The notes under the pieces were generated by a model. That model saw nothing but the letters and a program-made list of their open reading frames with translations, was not told where the DNA came from and did not search any database. From NCBI GenBank assembly GCA_015487695.1, contig WFPF01000112.1, positions 1-38,993 on the forward strand: DNA of 38,993 bases, in the 5' to 3' direction. The stretch comes from Chitinophagales bacterium (lineage in GTDB: Bacteria > Bacteroidota > Bacteroidia > Chitinophagales > S012-47). The position numbers and the translations under genes are program-made. Position 1 is the stretch's first letter; every line of letters starts with the position of its first letter. This document shows, piece after piece, positions 15,933 through 24,338 of the stretch.

Positions 15933-17293
15933 TGAAAAAACCCGCTCTGATTATCGTTCTGCTGCTCTTCGGCTCCCTGTTGTATTCGCAGGTGCTCATC
16001 GATAAAGTCGTGGCAGTGGTGGGCAACCAGATTGTCCTGAAGTCGGATGTTGAAATACAGGTGGGGCAACTCCGGGCCCAAAGTAAAAAACTGCCGCCCG
16101 ATGTCCGTTGCAAGGTGATGGATCAATTGATGATGCAAAAGCTGCTGATCAGCCAGGCAAAGATTGACAGTGTGCTGGTGTCGGACGACCAGGTAGAAGC
16201 CGAGCTGAACAACAGGATGCGCTACTTTATCAATATGTTTGGCTCCCAGGAGAAGCTGGAGGAATTTTATAAAAAATCGGTGCTTGAGATCAAAGAGGAA
16301 TATCGCTCCGACATCAGAGAGCAACTGCTGGCCGAAAAAATGCGATCCGAGATTACTTCTGACATTTCGGTAACGCCCGAAGAGGTCCGTGATTTTTTTA
16401 AGAAGATACCGGAAGACAGCCTGCCATACTTTAATGCCGAGGTACAGGTAGGGCATATTGTGATTTTGGCCAAGCCCAGCGAAGCACAATGGCGTCAGTC
16501 ATACGAAAAAATCAAGCAGATCAGGAAAGAAATTGTAGAGGATGGTGCCGACTTTGGCACCAAGGCAGTACTCTATTCGGACGATCCCGGCACGGCTGCC
16601 AACGGGGGCGAATTGCCGGAATTTACACGCGATGACCCTTACGACCCTGCCTTTATAGGCGTGGCCTTCAGTCTCGAAGAAGGAGAAGTTTCCGAACCGT
16701 TTAAAACAGAGTTCGGGTACCACATCATGCAGCTGATGTATCGCAAAGGCGACCGTGTGAAGGTGCGGCATATTTTGGTAAAGCCGGACATTACCAGCCA
16801 GAACATGAAGGAAGTGAGAGAAAAAGCCGACACGGTGTATCATCGTTTGATCTCGGGAAAAATGAGTTTTGCGGAAGCTGCCATGCAATACAGCGATGAC
16901 GACAATACAAACAAATACGGAGGCCTCTTTACCAATCCCCAGACAGGCGACACCTATTTTGAAATACCCGCAATCGGTGCCCTCGACCGCGAAATACCCT
17001 TCATCATTGATACCATGGACTCGGGAGAATACTCCAGACCGGTAGTTTACAAAGGTTTGCGAGGAGAAAAAGGATACCGCATTGTGTACTTAAAAAGTGT
17101 CACCGAGCCACATGTAGCCAATCTCGAACAGGATTACCCTAAAATTCAGAAAGCGGCTCTGGCCAAAAAGAAGGACCGGGAACTGCGTGAGTGGATGAAA
17201 GGCAAAATAAGGAAGACCTACATACGCATTGATGACAGCTATAAAGATTGTGAAAACCTCAAAGTCTGGAAACAGGAAATAGATATAAACTAA
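15932..17293 (+). CDS. surA: SurA-type periplasmic chaperone/peptidyl-prolyl isomerase
   Basis: A 453-residue exported protein with a signal peptide cut near LLYS|QV. Immediately after it comes the SurA N-terminal hallmark VLIDKVVAVVGNQIVLKSDVE, then the helical chaperone domain (to about 165). Parvulin domain 1 spans about 168-268 (VGHIVILA to GYHIMQL) and parvulin domain 2 about 272-385 (VRHILVKP onward). The family escorts unfolded outer-membrane proteins to the BAM complex. Domain order and length match E. coli SurA (about 430). It is translationally coupled to the preceding lipoprotein gene (TAATG) and followed 7 bases later by MoxR. Confidence 0.92.
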   Translation: MKKPALIIVLLLFGSLLYSQVLIDKVVAVVGNQIVLKSDVEIQVGQLRAQSKKLPPDVRCKVMDQLMMQKLLISQAKIDSVLVSDDQVEAELNNRMRYFINMFGSQEKLEEFYKKSVLEIKEEYRSDIREQLLAEKMRSEITSDISVTPEEVRDFFKKIPEDSLPYFNAEVQVGHIVILAKPSEAQWRQSYEKIKQIRKEIVEDGADFGTKAVLYSDDPGTAANGGELPEFTRDDPYDPAFIGVAFSLEEGEVSEPFKTEFGYHIMQLMYRKGDRVKVRHILVKPDITSQNMKEVREKADTVYHRLISGKMSFAEAAMQYSDDDNTNKYGGLFTNPQTGDTYFEIPAIGALDREIPFIIDTMDSGEYSRPVVYKGLRGEKGYRIVYLKSVTEPHVANLEQDYPKIQKAALAKKKDRELREWMKGKIRKTYIRIDDSYKDCENLKVWKQEIDIN

Positions 17294-17300
17294 AGATTAC

Positions 17301-18266
17301 ATGCGAAAATATGCGAGTGAAGTAGAGGCCGTGGATGCACTGGCCGAAGCGTATCAAGAGATAAAAAAACAAATCGGACAAATCATAGTCGGGCAGGATG
17401 AAGTGGTAGAGAATGTGCTGATCTCCATTTTTTGCGATGGGCACAGCCTTTTGGTGGGCGTGCCCGGATTGGCCAAGACCCTGCTGGTGAAGACCCTGGC
17501 AGATGCTCTGCATTTGTCGTTCAACAGAATTCAATTTACCCCCGACCTGATGCCCTCGGATATTATCGGTTCCGAAATTCTGGACCACGACCGCAATTTT
17601 GTATTTACCAAGGGGCCCATTTTCGCGAATATCATTCTGGCCGATGAGATCAACCGGACACCTCCCAAGACCCAGGCGGCCCTTTTGGAGGCCATGCAGG
17701 AGCGATCGGTTACGGTGGCGGGACACAAGCACAATCTTGATCTGCCTTTCTTTGTGCTGGCCACACAAAACCCCATTGAGCAGGAAGGAACCTATCCGCT
17801 CCCCGAGGCTCAGCTTGACCGTTTTATGTTCAATATTGTGGTTGACTATCCGAGTTATGAAGAAGAAGTGCAGGTAGTCAAAAACACCACCAGCAACAAA
17901 ACGGCAAGTCTGGAAAAAGTGCTTGACAAGGAGGATATCCTCTACTTTCAGCATCTGGTCCGTAAAATTCCCATTCCTGACAATGTGCTGGAGTATGCGG
18001 TGACACTCACGCATAAGACCCGGCCTGACGGGGAGCTCGCAACGGAAAGAGTGAAGGAGTTTGTAGACTGGGGTGCCGGGCCGCGAGCCTCTCAGTTTCT
18101 CGTGCTGGGAGCCAAAGCACATGCCATACTTCGTGGAAAATATTCACCGGACATTGAGGATGTAAAAGCCATTGCCATCCCGATTCTGAGGCACCGCATT
18201 ATCCGCAACTACAAAGCCGAAGCCGAGGGAGTCAGCGTAGAAGAGATCATCCGCTCGCTGCTCTAA
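17301..18266 (+). CDS. MoxR-family AAA+ ATPase
   Basis: A 321-residue AAA+ protein of the MoxR/RavA group with Walker A GVPGLAKT (53-60), Walker B ILADEINRT (D115, E116), sensor motif ATQNPIEQEGTYPLPEAQLDRF and the C-terminal lid domain. MoxR proteins act as chaperone-like ATPases, usually with VWA-domain (BatA/DUF58) partners that mature envelope or metal-containing complexes. No DUF58 or VWA gene follows here; instead the operon ends and a receiver gene comes from the opposite strand 14 bases away. Its coupling to three SurA-type genes suggests a role in envelope protein quality control, which is inference from context. Confidence 0.92.
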   Translation: MRKYASEVEAVDALAEAYQEIKKQIGQIIVGQDEVVENVLISIFCDGHSLLVGVPGLAKTLLVKTLADALHLSFNRIQFTPDLMPSDIIGSEILDHDRNFVFTKGPIFANIILADEINRTPPKTQAALLEAMQERSVTVAGHKHNLDLPFFVLATQNPIEQEGTYPLPEAQLDRFMFNIVVDYPSYEEEVQVVKNTTSNKTASLEKVLDKEDILYFQHLVRKIPIPDNVLEYAVTLTHKTRPDGELATERVKEFVDWGAGPRASQFLVLGAKAHAILRGKYSPDIEDVKAIAIPILRHRIIRNYKAEAEGVSVEEIIRSLL

Positions 18267-18280
18267 ACCGGGAAATCGTA

Positions 18281-18745
18281 TCAGGAAATCAGATTTTGAC
18301 GCAACAGGAATTCAAGCTGCTCATTGGCCCGCTTGAGCTTTATCAGCAATTCCTTGTTTTCCTTCTTCAGGTTGTAAACCTCAAAGGCATTCTTGATGGT
18401 CATTCGCAATTCGGTCTCATCCCATGGTTTGGTGATATAGCGATAGACCTGTCCCTTGTTAATGGCATCGATGACTGCTTCAATATCGGTGTATCCGGTA
18501 AGCAGAATGCGAATCATATCAGGATACTTTTCCAGAATGGATTCCAGGAATTCAACGCCCGTCATCACCGGCATGCGCTGGTCGGTGATCAGTATATGTA
18601 TATCTTCTTCGTCCAGCACCTTGACACCTTCGGCAGCCGATATGGCCGTGAAAATTTTAAAATCTCTCCGAAAGGTGGCTTTGAAAGCCGTTAAGTTGTT
18701 TTGCTCGTCATCTACGTAGAGAATATGAATGTCTTTCAGATTCAT
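18281..18745 (-). CDS. Receiver-domain response regulator with C-terminal coiled coil
   Basis: A 154-residue protein: a complete CheY-like receiver (about 1-122) with acidic pair D12/D13, phospho-acceptor D55 in ITDQRMP, Thr in LLTGYTD and Lys in TKPWDE, followed by a short charged coiled coil (about 125-150) and no DNA-binding or enzymatic output. The ILLTGYTD...GQVYRYITKPWDE stretch is typical of RpfG-like receivers. It closely resembles the receiver of the hybrid protein at 22819 and may be its duplicate. It is divergent from the ThiF-kinase operon (106-base gap), so it may be part of the same system, for instance as a phosphate sink or a free response regulator. Confidence 0.9.
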   Translation of the reverse strand: MNLKDIHILYVDDEQNNLTAFKATFRRDFKIFTAISAAEGVKVLDEEDIHILITDQRMPVMTGVEFLESILEKYPDMIRILLTGYTDIEAVIDAINKGQVYRYITKPWDETELRMTIKNAFEVYNLKKENKELLIKLKRANEQLEFLLRQNLIS

Positions 18746-18797
18746 AATAAATAATATAAGGTGGTAGAAATATACATTTGATTGCTAAATTAGGAAT

Positions 18798-18826
18798 TTG
18801 CTTGTAATGCTCATTTTCTAACTTTA
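18798..18826 (+). promoter_or_regulatory. Bacteroidota-type promoter for the ThiF-GNAT-kinase operon
   Basis: TTG (18798-18800, within TTTG) and TAACTTTA (18819-18826; one mismatch to TAnnTTTG) with an 18-base spacer. It lies in the divergent gap and points to the ThiF-like gene, whose ATG is 25 bases downstream of the -7 element. Transcription would start near 18831. Confidence 0.6.
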
Positions 18827-18851
18827 AAGCTAAAATATAAATACCACCCGA

Positions 18852-19955
18852 ATGAATAGCAGCAAATTGAAGGCAAGGATTGAGAAAAACATACCCGATC
18901 ATAAAAGTTACCGTCCCCGAATATTTAAGACGAACTTGGAAGAAGACATGCAGGCGCTCGAAGAGCTTCTGGATTCTGAAGATGACCTCATTGTCTATGA
19001 CAGGTACCGCCAACAGGTGAACGAACTCATGAAACTGAGCCATCCGACCCGCCAATTATCAGCGGAGGAGCAGGAAGACCTGTTCAGGGAGTATCTCGAT
19101 GGGAGGGATGCTGCGCATCACGGAAACTGGGTCTATTATCCCTGGAATAGGTCATTGGTACACCTCCTTGTGGAAAAAGATTTTATAGCCGTCCGCACGA
19201 ATCGCAACAAGTACAAGATCACCGATGAAGAACGGGAGATACTGAGCCGGAAAAAAATCGGCATCATCGGTTTGTCGGTGGGGCAGTCGGCAGCGTTGAC
19301 CATAGCCATGGAAAGGCTCTGCGGAGAGCTCCGGATTGCCGATTTTGATACCCTTGATTTATCAAATCTGAACAGGTTGCGTTCCAATGTATACTCTCTT
19401 GGACAAGAGAAGACCATAATGGCAGCCCGGGAGATAGCAGAACTGGACCCCTACCTGCGTGTAACCTGCTTTTTTGACGGGGTAACACCTGAAAACATTG
19501 ACTCTTTTCTCGAAGAAGGCGGGAAACTCGATCTGGTAGCCGATGAATGCGACAGCATGCCGATCAAGTTTCAAATACGATTTGCAGCACGTGAAAAAGG
19601 CATACCGGTGGTAATGGACACCAGTGACAGGGGTTTGCTCGACATCGAACGGTTTGATAAAGAACCAAAACGTGCTATCTTTCATGGAAGAATAGATGAA
19701 GAGAATATAGATTATTCAAATATGATGATGATTTTGGATGCAATCCTGGATTTATCCCAGATCTCGGATCGGGGTAAATATTCCCTGAGTGAGGTGGGTA
19801 AAACAATCACTTCGTGGCCTCAGCTGGCATCTTCCGTGATGCTCGGAGGAGCCACGGTGGCTACAGCGGCCCGAAAAATTTTGCTCGGAGAGGACGTGCC
19901 ATCCGGAAGGCATTATTTCGATGTAGGTAATGAACTAACCAAAACCAAAAACTAA
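18852..19955 (+). CDS. ThiF/E1-like adenylating protein (Rv1355c-like ThiF part)
   Basis: A 367-residue protein. Residues 1-130 are an acidic helical region of unknown role. About 135-300 carry the E1/ThiF/MoeB nucleotide-binding fold: KIGIIGLSVGQSAA (Rossmann loop), ADFDTLDLSNLNRLR (E1 ATP-binding segment), GQEKTIMAAREIAELDP and ADECDSMPIKFQIR (C in the crossover-loop region). The segment VVMDTSDRGLLDIERF recalls Rv1355c-type proteins, where a ThiF domain is fused to a nitroreductase; here that part is missing. No zinc CxxC pairs are seen. E1-like proteins adenylate a carboxyl group. The substrate is unknown; the adjacent acyltransferase suggests a small-molecule substrate. First gene of a five-gene operon. 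Confidence 0.85.
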   Translation: MNSSKLKARIEKNIPDHKSYRPRIFKTNLEEDMQALEELLDSEDDLIVYDRYRQQVNELMKLSHPTRQLSAEEQEDLFREYLDGRDAAHHGNWVYYPWNRSLVHLLVEKDFIAVRTNRNKYKITDEEREILSRKKIGIIGLSVGQSAALTIAMERLCGELRIADFDTLDLSNLNRLRSNVYSLGQEKTIMAAREIAELDPYLRVTCFFDGVTPENIDSFLEEGGKLDLVADECDSMPIKFQIRFAAREKGIPVVMDTSDRGLLDIERFDKEPKRAIFHGRIDEENIDYSNMMMILDAILDLSQISDRGKYSLSEVGKTITSWPQLASSVMLGGATVATAARKILLGEDVPSGRHYFDVGNELTKTKN

Positions 19956-20663
19956 GTGAATTACAACAGTGTCAATAAGGTGAGGATCACAGCATTCCGG
20001 GCAACCGAGAATCCTGAGGCATGTGACAAATTCATAGAAGGCCACAGCAAGGTCCTCTCCAGCCATGGAGTGGATAAAGTAACCTCTTCAAACAACGATT
20101 GGAAGTACAATCCGGAGGCATATGTAATCCTGATCGAGACGGGAGACGGGGAACGGGTTCTGGGTGGCTCGCGTGTGCATTGCCTGGGTGGCACCCAGCC
20201 CTTGCCACTGGTGCCGGCCACCCGCGACCTGGATAAAAGCGTAATCGATTATGTAGATCAACTGGGAGAAAAAGGAGTAGGTGAAATTTGCGGCTTGTGG
20301 AACTCTCTCGAGGTAGCCGGAATGGGCGTAGGGAGTATCTTCTCCATTCGTTGCGCAGTAGCCGTTTTATCTCAACTGAATATTCAATATTCACTGGCGC
20401 TTTGCTCGCCTTATACAGCTCGCCTGGCAGGCAACTACGGATTCAATATCGAAGAAAGCCTCGGAAACAACGGTACCTTCTACTATCCAAAACTCGACCT
20501 GCTGGCAACAATCGTAAGACTTGATGATGTGCATACCATTCCGGGGGGGAATGAGCACGAACTGAAAAGAATTTTTGACCTGAGGGAAAATCCGGTTCAA
20601 ACAAAAGAAGAAAAGGGACGTAAGGGGGCTGAATTTATTATTGAGTATAATTTGAAAATATGA
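19956..20663 (+). CDS. GNAT/acyl-homoserine-lactone-synthase-like N-acyltransferase
   Basis: A 235-residue soluble protein. GVGEICGLWNSLEVAGMGVG (about 109-128), the preceding strand ERVLGGSRVHCL and the later ARLAGNYGFNIEES give a GNAT-like pattern closest by eye to LuxI/FeeM-type N-acyltransferases. In these, a Glu-containing beta strand precedes the acyl-CoA/ACP-binding helix and a final Gly-Phe marks the fold end. The C-terminal 30 residues are charged. The start is a GTG at 19956, directly after the ThiF stop with no gap, and the stop overlaps the kinase ATG (ATGA), so all three are coupled. It could make an N-acyl product using an amine supplied or activated by the ThiF partner. Substrate and product are not deducible. 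Confidence 0.7.
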   Translation: MNYNSVNKVRITAFRATENPEACDKFIEGHSKVLSSHGVDKVTSSNNDWKYNPEAYVILIETGDGERVLGGSRVHCLGGTQPLPLVPATRDLDKSVIDYVDQLGEKGVGEICGLWNSLEVAGMGVGSIFSIRCAVAVLSQLNIQYSLALCSPYTARLAGNYGFNIEESLGNNGTFYYPKLDLLATIVRLDDVHTIPGGNEHELKRIFDLRENPVQTKEEKGRKGAEFIIEYNLKI

Positions 20664-22810
20664 GTTTCAAAAAGGCGACAGTTGCAGCACTATTCCTGTT
20701 CACCACCATATCACTTTTCGCATCACAAAAAATATTGGAGTTCTCGGGTAGGCAGAGCGGCTATGTGGGCAACTACCTGAACTACCATTTCTCTGTCAGG
20801 GACAAGAGCTACTCCAATATTCATGAATTTGGCAATTCGCTGAAGCCGGTTAACTTCAGTGTACCCAATTTCGGGCTGAAGGACTCTACGCTCTGGGTAT
20901 CATTTACCATTCGCAGCGAGGACACCAGCACACCCTTTATCGTGGTTGAGAATCCGTGGCTCGACCGGGCCACTCTTTTTGAGGTGCTCTCTGACGGATC
21001 GCTGCACCAGATGTATGACATCAGCGACCGGAGCTTTAGCGAAAGAGTAATCAAAACCACGGAAATAGTCTTTCCGCTCACTTTGCACAAAGGCGAAGAG
21101 CGGCAGTTTGTAATGCGTTTTGATTGTCTCGAGCAATTTATGCTGCCCGTAAAACTCGAGTCGCAGAATAGCTTCCTGATCTATAAATCGAACATCAATC
21201 TTTTTGCGGGATTTTATTACGGGCTGATCCTCGTAATGATCCTCTACAATATATTTATATACGTCTCGGTTCGCGACAACAACTACCTGCTCTATGTATT
21301 GAGCATTGCGGCCATCGGACTGACGCAGTTTACCCTCGATGGATATGGCTTTAAGTTTCTATGGCCTTCCAGCGAGTGGATGGCAGATAAATCCATCAAC
21401 CTCATGGGAATCTTTTCGGGAATTACTACGGTGATTTTCTCCCAGAGTTTCCTGAAAATAAAACGCTATTACAAGCCCATGTACTGGGTATTCAATGGCT
21501 ATATCGGGCTTTACCTGATCAGTTTTATTGTGCTGCTCATGAATATGACCAGCCTCAGCTACAAGATCATCAGTTTTAATGCGGGTTCATCCTTCCTGCT
21601 CATCATCGTGGCGGCATTGATACTCCGAAAGGGATATCGCCCGGCCAAGTTTTACCTCATCGCCCTGACCTTGTTCCTGATCGGGGTAATGATCTTTGTA
21701 TTCAAAGATCTGAATTACCTTCCCTACAACCTTTGGACGGTGAATTCGGTGAAGATCGGCTCGGCATTCGAAGTCGTACTCCTCTCCTTTGCCCTTGCCG
21801 ACCGTATCAATACCCTGAAACGGGAAAGAGAAGAATCGCGACTGAAGGCCATCGAAGTTCTGAAGGAAAATGAACGCATCATCCGCGAACAGAATATCCT
21901 GCTCGAACAAAAAGTAAAGGAAAGAACCAAGGATCTGGAAAAAGCGAATGATGAACTGGCCAAAACTCTGAAAAACCTGACCGATGCACAAACCCAACTG
22001 GTAGAGTCGGAGAAAATGGCCTCGCTCGGTCAGCTTACGGCTGGGGTAGCCCACGAAATCAACAATCCGATCAACTTCGTCACCAGCAACATCAATCCGC
22101 TGAAAATGGATATCCAGGATTTGATTGAAGTGCTGGGCAAATACGATGCCCTGATTGAAGAGGAAGGAGAGCTTAGAGAGAAGCTGATCGAAATTCAGAA
22201 GTACAAGAAGGACATTGACTTTGAATATTCGCTTGACGAGATTGACTCCCTGCTTACCGGAATAGAGGAGGGGGCCAAGCGGACAGCCAATATTGTCAAA
22301 GGACTGAAAAACTTCAGCCGGATGGATGAAGAGGGATACAAGCATCACAACCTGGAAGAAGGCCTGGATTCGACCCTTATTATTCTGAACAATGCATTGA
22401 AAAACAAAATCAAACTGGTGAAGGATTATGGCGGAATTCCCAAGGTGGAATGCCGGGGCGACAAGATCAACCAGATCTTCATGAATATCATCTCAAATGC
22501 CATTCAGGCCATTGAAATGAAAGAGGAAATGACGGATCATGAAACGATTACGATTACAACTCGTAGAGAAGGTCCGGATATGGTTTCTATATCAATAAAA
22601 GATACCGGGATGGGCATGAGTGAAGAGGTGAAAGCCAAGATTTTTGAACCCTTCTTTACGACAAAGCCGGTAGGCCAGGGTACCGGTCTGGGAATGGCCA
22701 TTGTATTTGGCATACTCGAAGACCATGGGGGGGAAATAATAGTAAACTCTGAACTTGGTGTGGGTACCGAGTTTGTAATAAAACTACCAGTAGATCACTA
22801 CACGTCTTAA
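20660..22810 (+). CDS. 7TMR-DISM sensor histidine kinase
   Basis: A 716-residue sensor kinase. A signal sequence (1-21) precedes a periplasmic beta-rich domain of the 7TMR-DISMED2 type (about 25-170), the carbohydrate-binding-like sensor fold of this family. Seven hydrophobic segments span about 182-380, then a long coiled coil (about 385-450) and a HisKA box SLGQLTAGVAHEINNPINF with H465. The ATPase domain (about 560-716) has an N-box in MNIISNAIQAIE, then KDTGMGM, FEPFFTTK and GQGTGLGMAI. It should sense a small extracellular ligand and autophosphorylate. Its ATG overlaps the acyltransferase stop by 4 bases, the strongest sign that signal production and sensing are linked. Confidence 0.92.
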   Translation: MSFKKATVAALFLFTTISLFASQKILEFSGRQSGYVGNYLNYHFSVRDKSYSNIHEFGNSLKPVNFSVPNFGLKDSTLWVSFTIRSEDTSTPFIVVENPWLDRATLFEVLSDGSLHQMYDISDRSFSERVIKTTEIVFPLTLHKGEERQFVMRFDCLEQFMLPVKLESQNSFLIYKSNINLFAGFYYGLILVMILYNIFIYVSVRDNNYLLYVLSIAAIGLTQFTLDGYGFKFLWPSSEWMADKSINLMGIFSGITTVIFSQSFLKIKRYYKPMYWVFNGYIGLYLISFIVLLMNMTSLSYKIISFNAGSSFLLIIVAALILRKGYRPAKFYLIALTLFLIGVMIFVFKDLNYLPYNLWTVNSVKIGSAFEVVLLSFALADRINTLKREREESRLKAIEVLKENERIIREQNILLEQKVKERTKDLEKANDELAKTLKNLTDAQTQLVESEKMASLGQLTAGVAHEINNPINFVTSNINPLKMDIQDLIEVLGKYDALIEEEGELREKLIEIQKYKKDIDFEYSLDEIDSLLTGIEEGAKRTANIVKGLKNFSRMDEEGYKHHNLEEGLDSTLIILNNALKNKIKLVKDYGGIPKVECRGDKINQIFMNIISNAIQAIEMKEEMTDHETITITTRREGPDMVSISIKDTGMGMSEEVKAKIFEPFFTTKPVGQGTGLGMAIVFGILEDHGGEIIVNSELGVGTEFVIKLPVDHYTS

Positions 22811-22818
22811 TCAACTAA

Positions 22819-23904
22819 ATGAGCAAAAACAGAATTGACGTACTCTTTCTGGATGATGAAGAGAACAATTTGATTTCTTTCAAAAGTGCATTCAGAAGAG
22901 ATTACAGAGTACACGTAGCACTAACTGCCCGGGAGGCAAGGGAAATTCTTGACCAAACCGAAATTCCCATTGTTATCTCCGATCAACGCATGCCCGAAAC
23001 TACCGGGGTGGAATTTTTTCAAAGCATTATCGATACATACCCCGATTGTATTCGCATCCTGCTGACGGGATATACCGACATCAAAGCAGTGATTGATGCT
23101 ATCAACAAGGGGCACGTCTATCGTTATCTGACAAAACCCTGGGACGAACAGGAAATCCGCATTGCCATCGAGAACGGGTTTAGCTACTACAATGCCAAAA
23201 AGGAACTGCGCGAGAAGAACCGAAAACTCCAGAAGACCAATGACGAGCTGAACCGTTTTGTGTATAGTGCTTCGCACGACCTCAGGGCTCCGCTTACCTC
23301 CATCATGGGGGTGCTCAACCTGGCCCGCCTGGAGGTAGGTGACTTTGGCGATGATCCGTACCTTCCGCTGATTGACCGGAGTGTGAAGCGCCTGGATGAA
23401 TTTATCCAGAACATCATAGACTATTACCAAAACATCCGCTCTGATGCCATTCGAAATGAGGTCGACTTCAATACCGTGGTCAAAGGCATCATCGAAGACC
23501 TGAGCATGCTCTCGGGCAACAACATAAACTTTAATGTGAACATCACTCAGTCGGGTTCTTTCCTGGGTGACTCATTTCGTATTAAAACAGTATTGGTAAA
23601 TATTATCTCCAATGCCATCAAATATCAACGGCCGGATGCCGATTCGCAGGAAGTAAGCATCAATATCGATGTGCTGCCTGACAAGGCAATGATCCGCATT
23701 TCGGACAATGGCATCGGTATTGAAGCAGAATATGTAGATAAAATCTTCGACATGTTCTTCCGTGCCACACAAAAGAATTCAGGATCGGGAATAGGACTCT
23801 TTATTGTCAAAGAAGCACTGGATAAAATGGGAGGTCAGATTGACGTGAAGTCAGCCGTAGGTGAAGGCACTACATTCAGCATTGAAATCCCTAACCAGGT
23901 ATGA
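22819..23904 (+). CDS. Receiver-histidine kinase hybrid (REC-HisKA-HATPase)
   Basis: A 361-residue cytosolic protein with an N-terminal receiver (about 1-122; D12, D13, phospho-acceptor D55 in ISDQRMP, LLTGYTD, TKPWDE), a short coiled coil, a HisKA box FVYSASHDLRAPLTS with H153, and a HATPase domain (about 245-361; NIISNAIKYQ, ISDNGIGIE, GSGIGLFIVKEALDKMGG). No membrane segment or sensor domain is present, so its input is probably phosphate or allostery through the receiver, from the 7TM kinase encoded 8 bases upstream. Its stop overlaps the next start (ATGA). A relay from kinase to hybrid to single receiver is a reasonable model. Confidence 0.93.
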   Translation: MSKNRIDVLFLDDEENNLISFKSAFRRDYRVHVALTAREAREILDQTEIPIVISDQRMPETTGVEFFQSIIDTYPDCIRILLTGYTDIKAVIDAINKGHVYRYLTKPWDEQEIRIAIENGFSYYNAKKELREKNRKLQKTNDELNRFVYSASHDLRAPLTSIMGVLNLARLEVGDFGDDPYLPLIDRSVKRLDEFIQNIIDYYQNIRSDAIRNEVDFNTVVKGIIEDLSMLSGNNINFNVNITQSGSFLGDSFRIKTVLVNIISNAIKYQRPDADSQEVSINIDVLPDKAMIRISDNGIGIEAEYVDKIFDMFFRATQKNSGSGIGLFIVKEALDKMGGQIDVKSAVGEGTTFSIEIPNQV

Positions 23905-24338
23905 ATGAGGAGATGAAAATAATGCTGGTTGATGACAACGAAATTGACCTTTACCTGCATGAGAAGATGCTCAGCGTAGCTGGTATTTCAAATGATGTGA
24001 CTCCCTTTCTTTCTGTGAAAGAAGCCATTCGTTTTCTGAGATCCAATGCTCGGAAAAAAGCTTTGCTTCCCGATCTTATCCTGCTCGACATTCAGATGCC
24101 CGGCCTGAATGGTTTTGACTTTCTCGACCGTTTTGAAACACTCCCTCAGTCGGTTATCGATCATGTGACCATCTTTATGGTATCCTCTACGCTCGACCGG
24201 GGCGACCTTCACCGGGCGAGAAGAAGCCCTTTCGTGACCAGAATTCTGCGAAAACCGCTCAACCTGAAAGATATCAGCACCGCAGTAGCCTATCTGCTTG
24301 AGGAAAGGGACGAAGAAGCAATGGGGACTTCGGACTAA
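23901..24338 (+). CDS. Single-domain response regulator (CheY-like)
   Basis: A 145-residue receiver with acidic pair D11/D12, phospho-acceptor D63 in LLDIQMPGLNG, a Ser/Thr switch in MVSSTLD and Lys in RKPLN. There is no output domain. The VDDNEIDLYLHEKML start is typical of the Rcp1-like receivers that pair with hybrid kinases. It is translationally coupled to the hybrid kinase gene (ATGA) and is the last gene of the operon. The phosphorylated form must act by protein contact; target unknown. The last 4 bases overlap the converging secreted-protein gene. Confidence 0.93.
   Translation: MNEEMKIMLVDDNEIDLYLHEKMLSVAGISNDVTPFLSVKEAIRFLRSNARKKALLPDLILLDIQMPGLNGFDFLDRFETLPQSVIDHVTIFMVSSTLDRGDLHRARRSPFVTRILRKPLNLKDISTAVAYLLEERDEEAMGTSD

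Noticed and set aside
19956-20663. Calling the acyltransferase a true LuxI
   Set aside because: The LuxI catalytic Arg/Glu pattern could not be aligned by eye, so only a GNAT/LuxI-like label is supported.
21587-22348. 253-codon open frame on the minus strand
   Set aside because: Antisense to the coiled coil and HisKA region of the sensor kinase; His/Phe/Gln-rich shadow.
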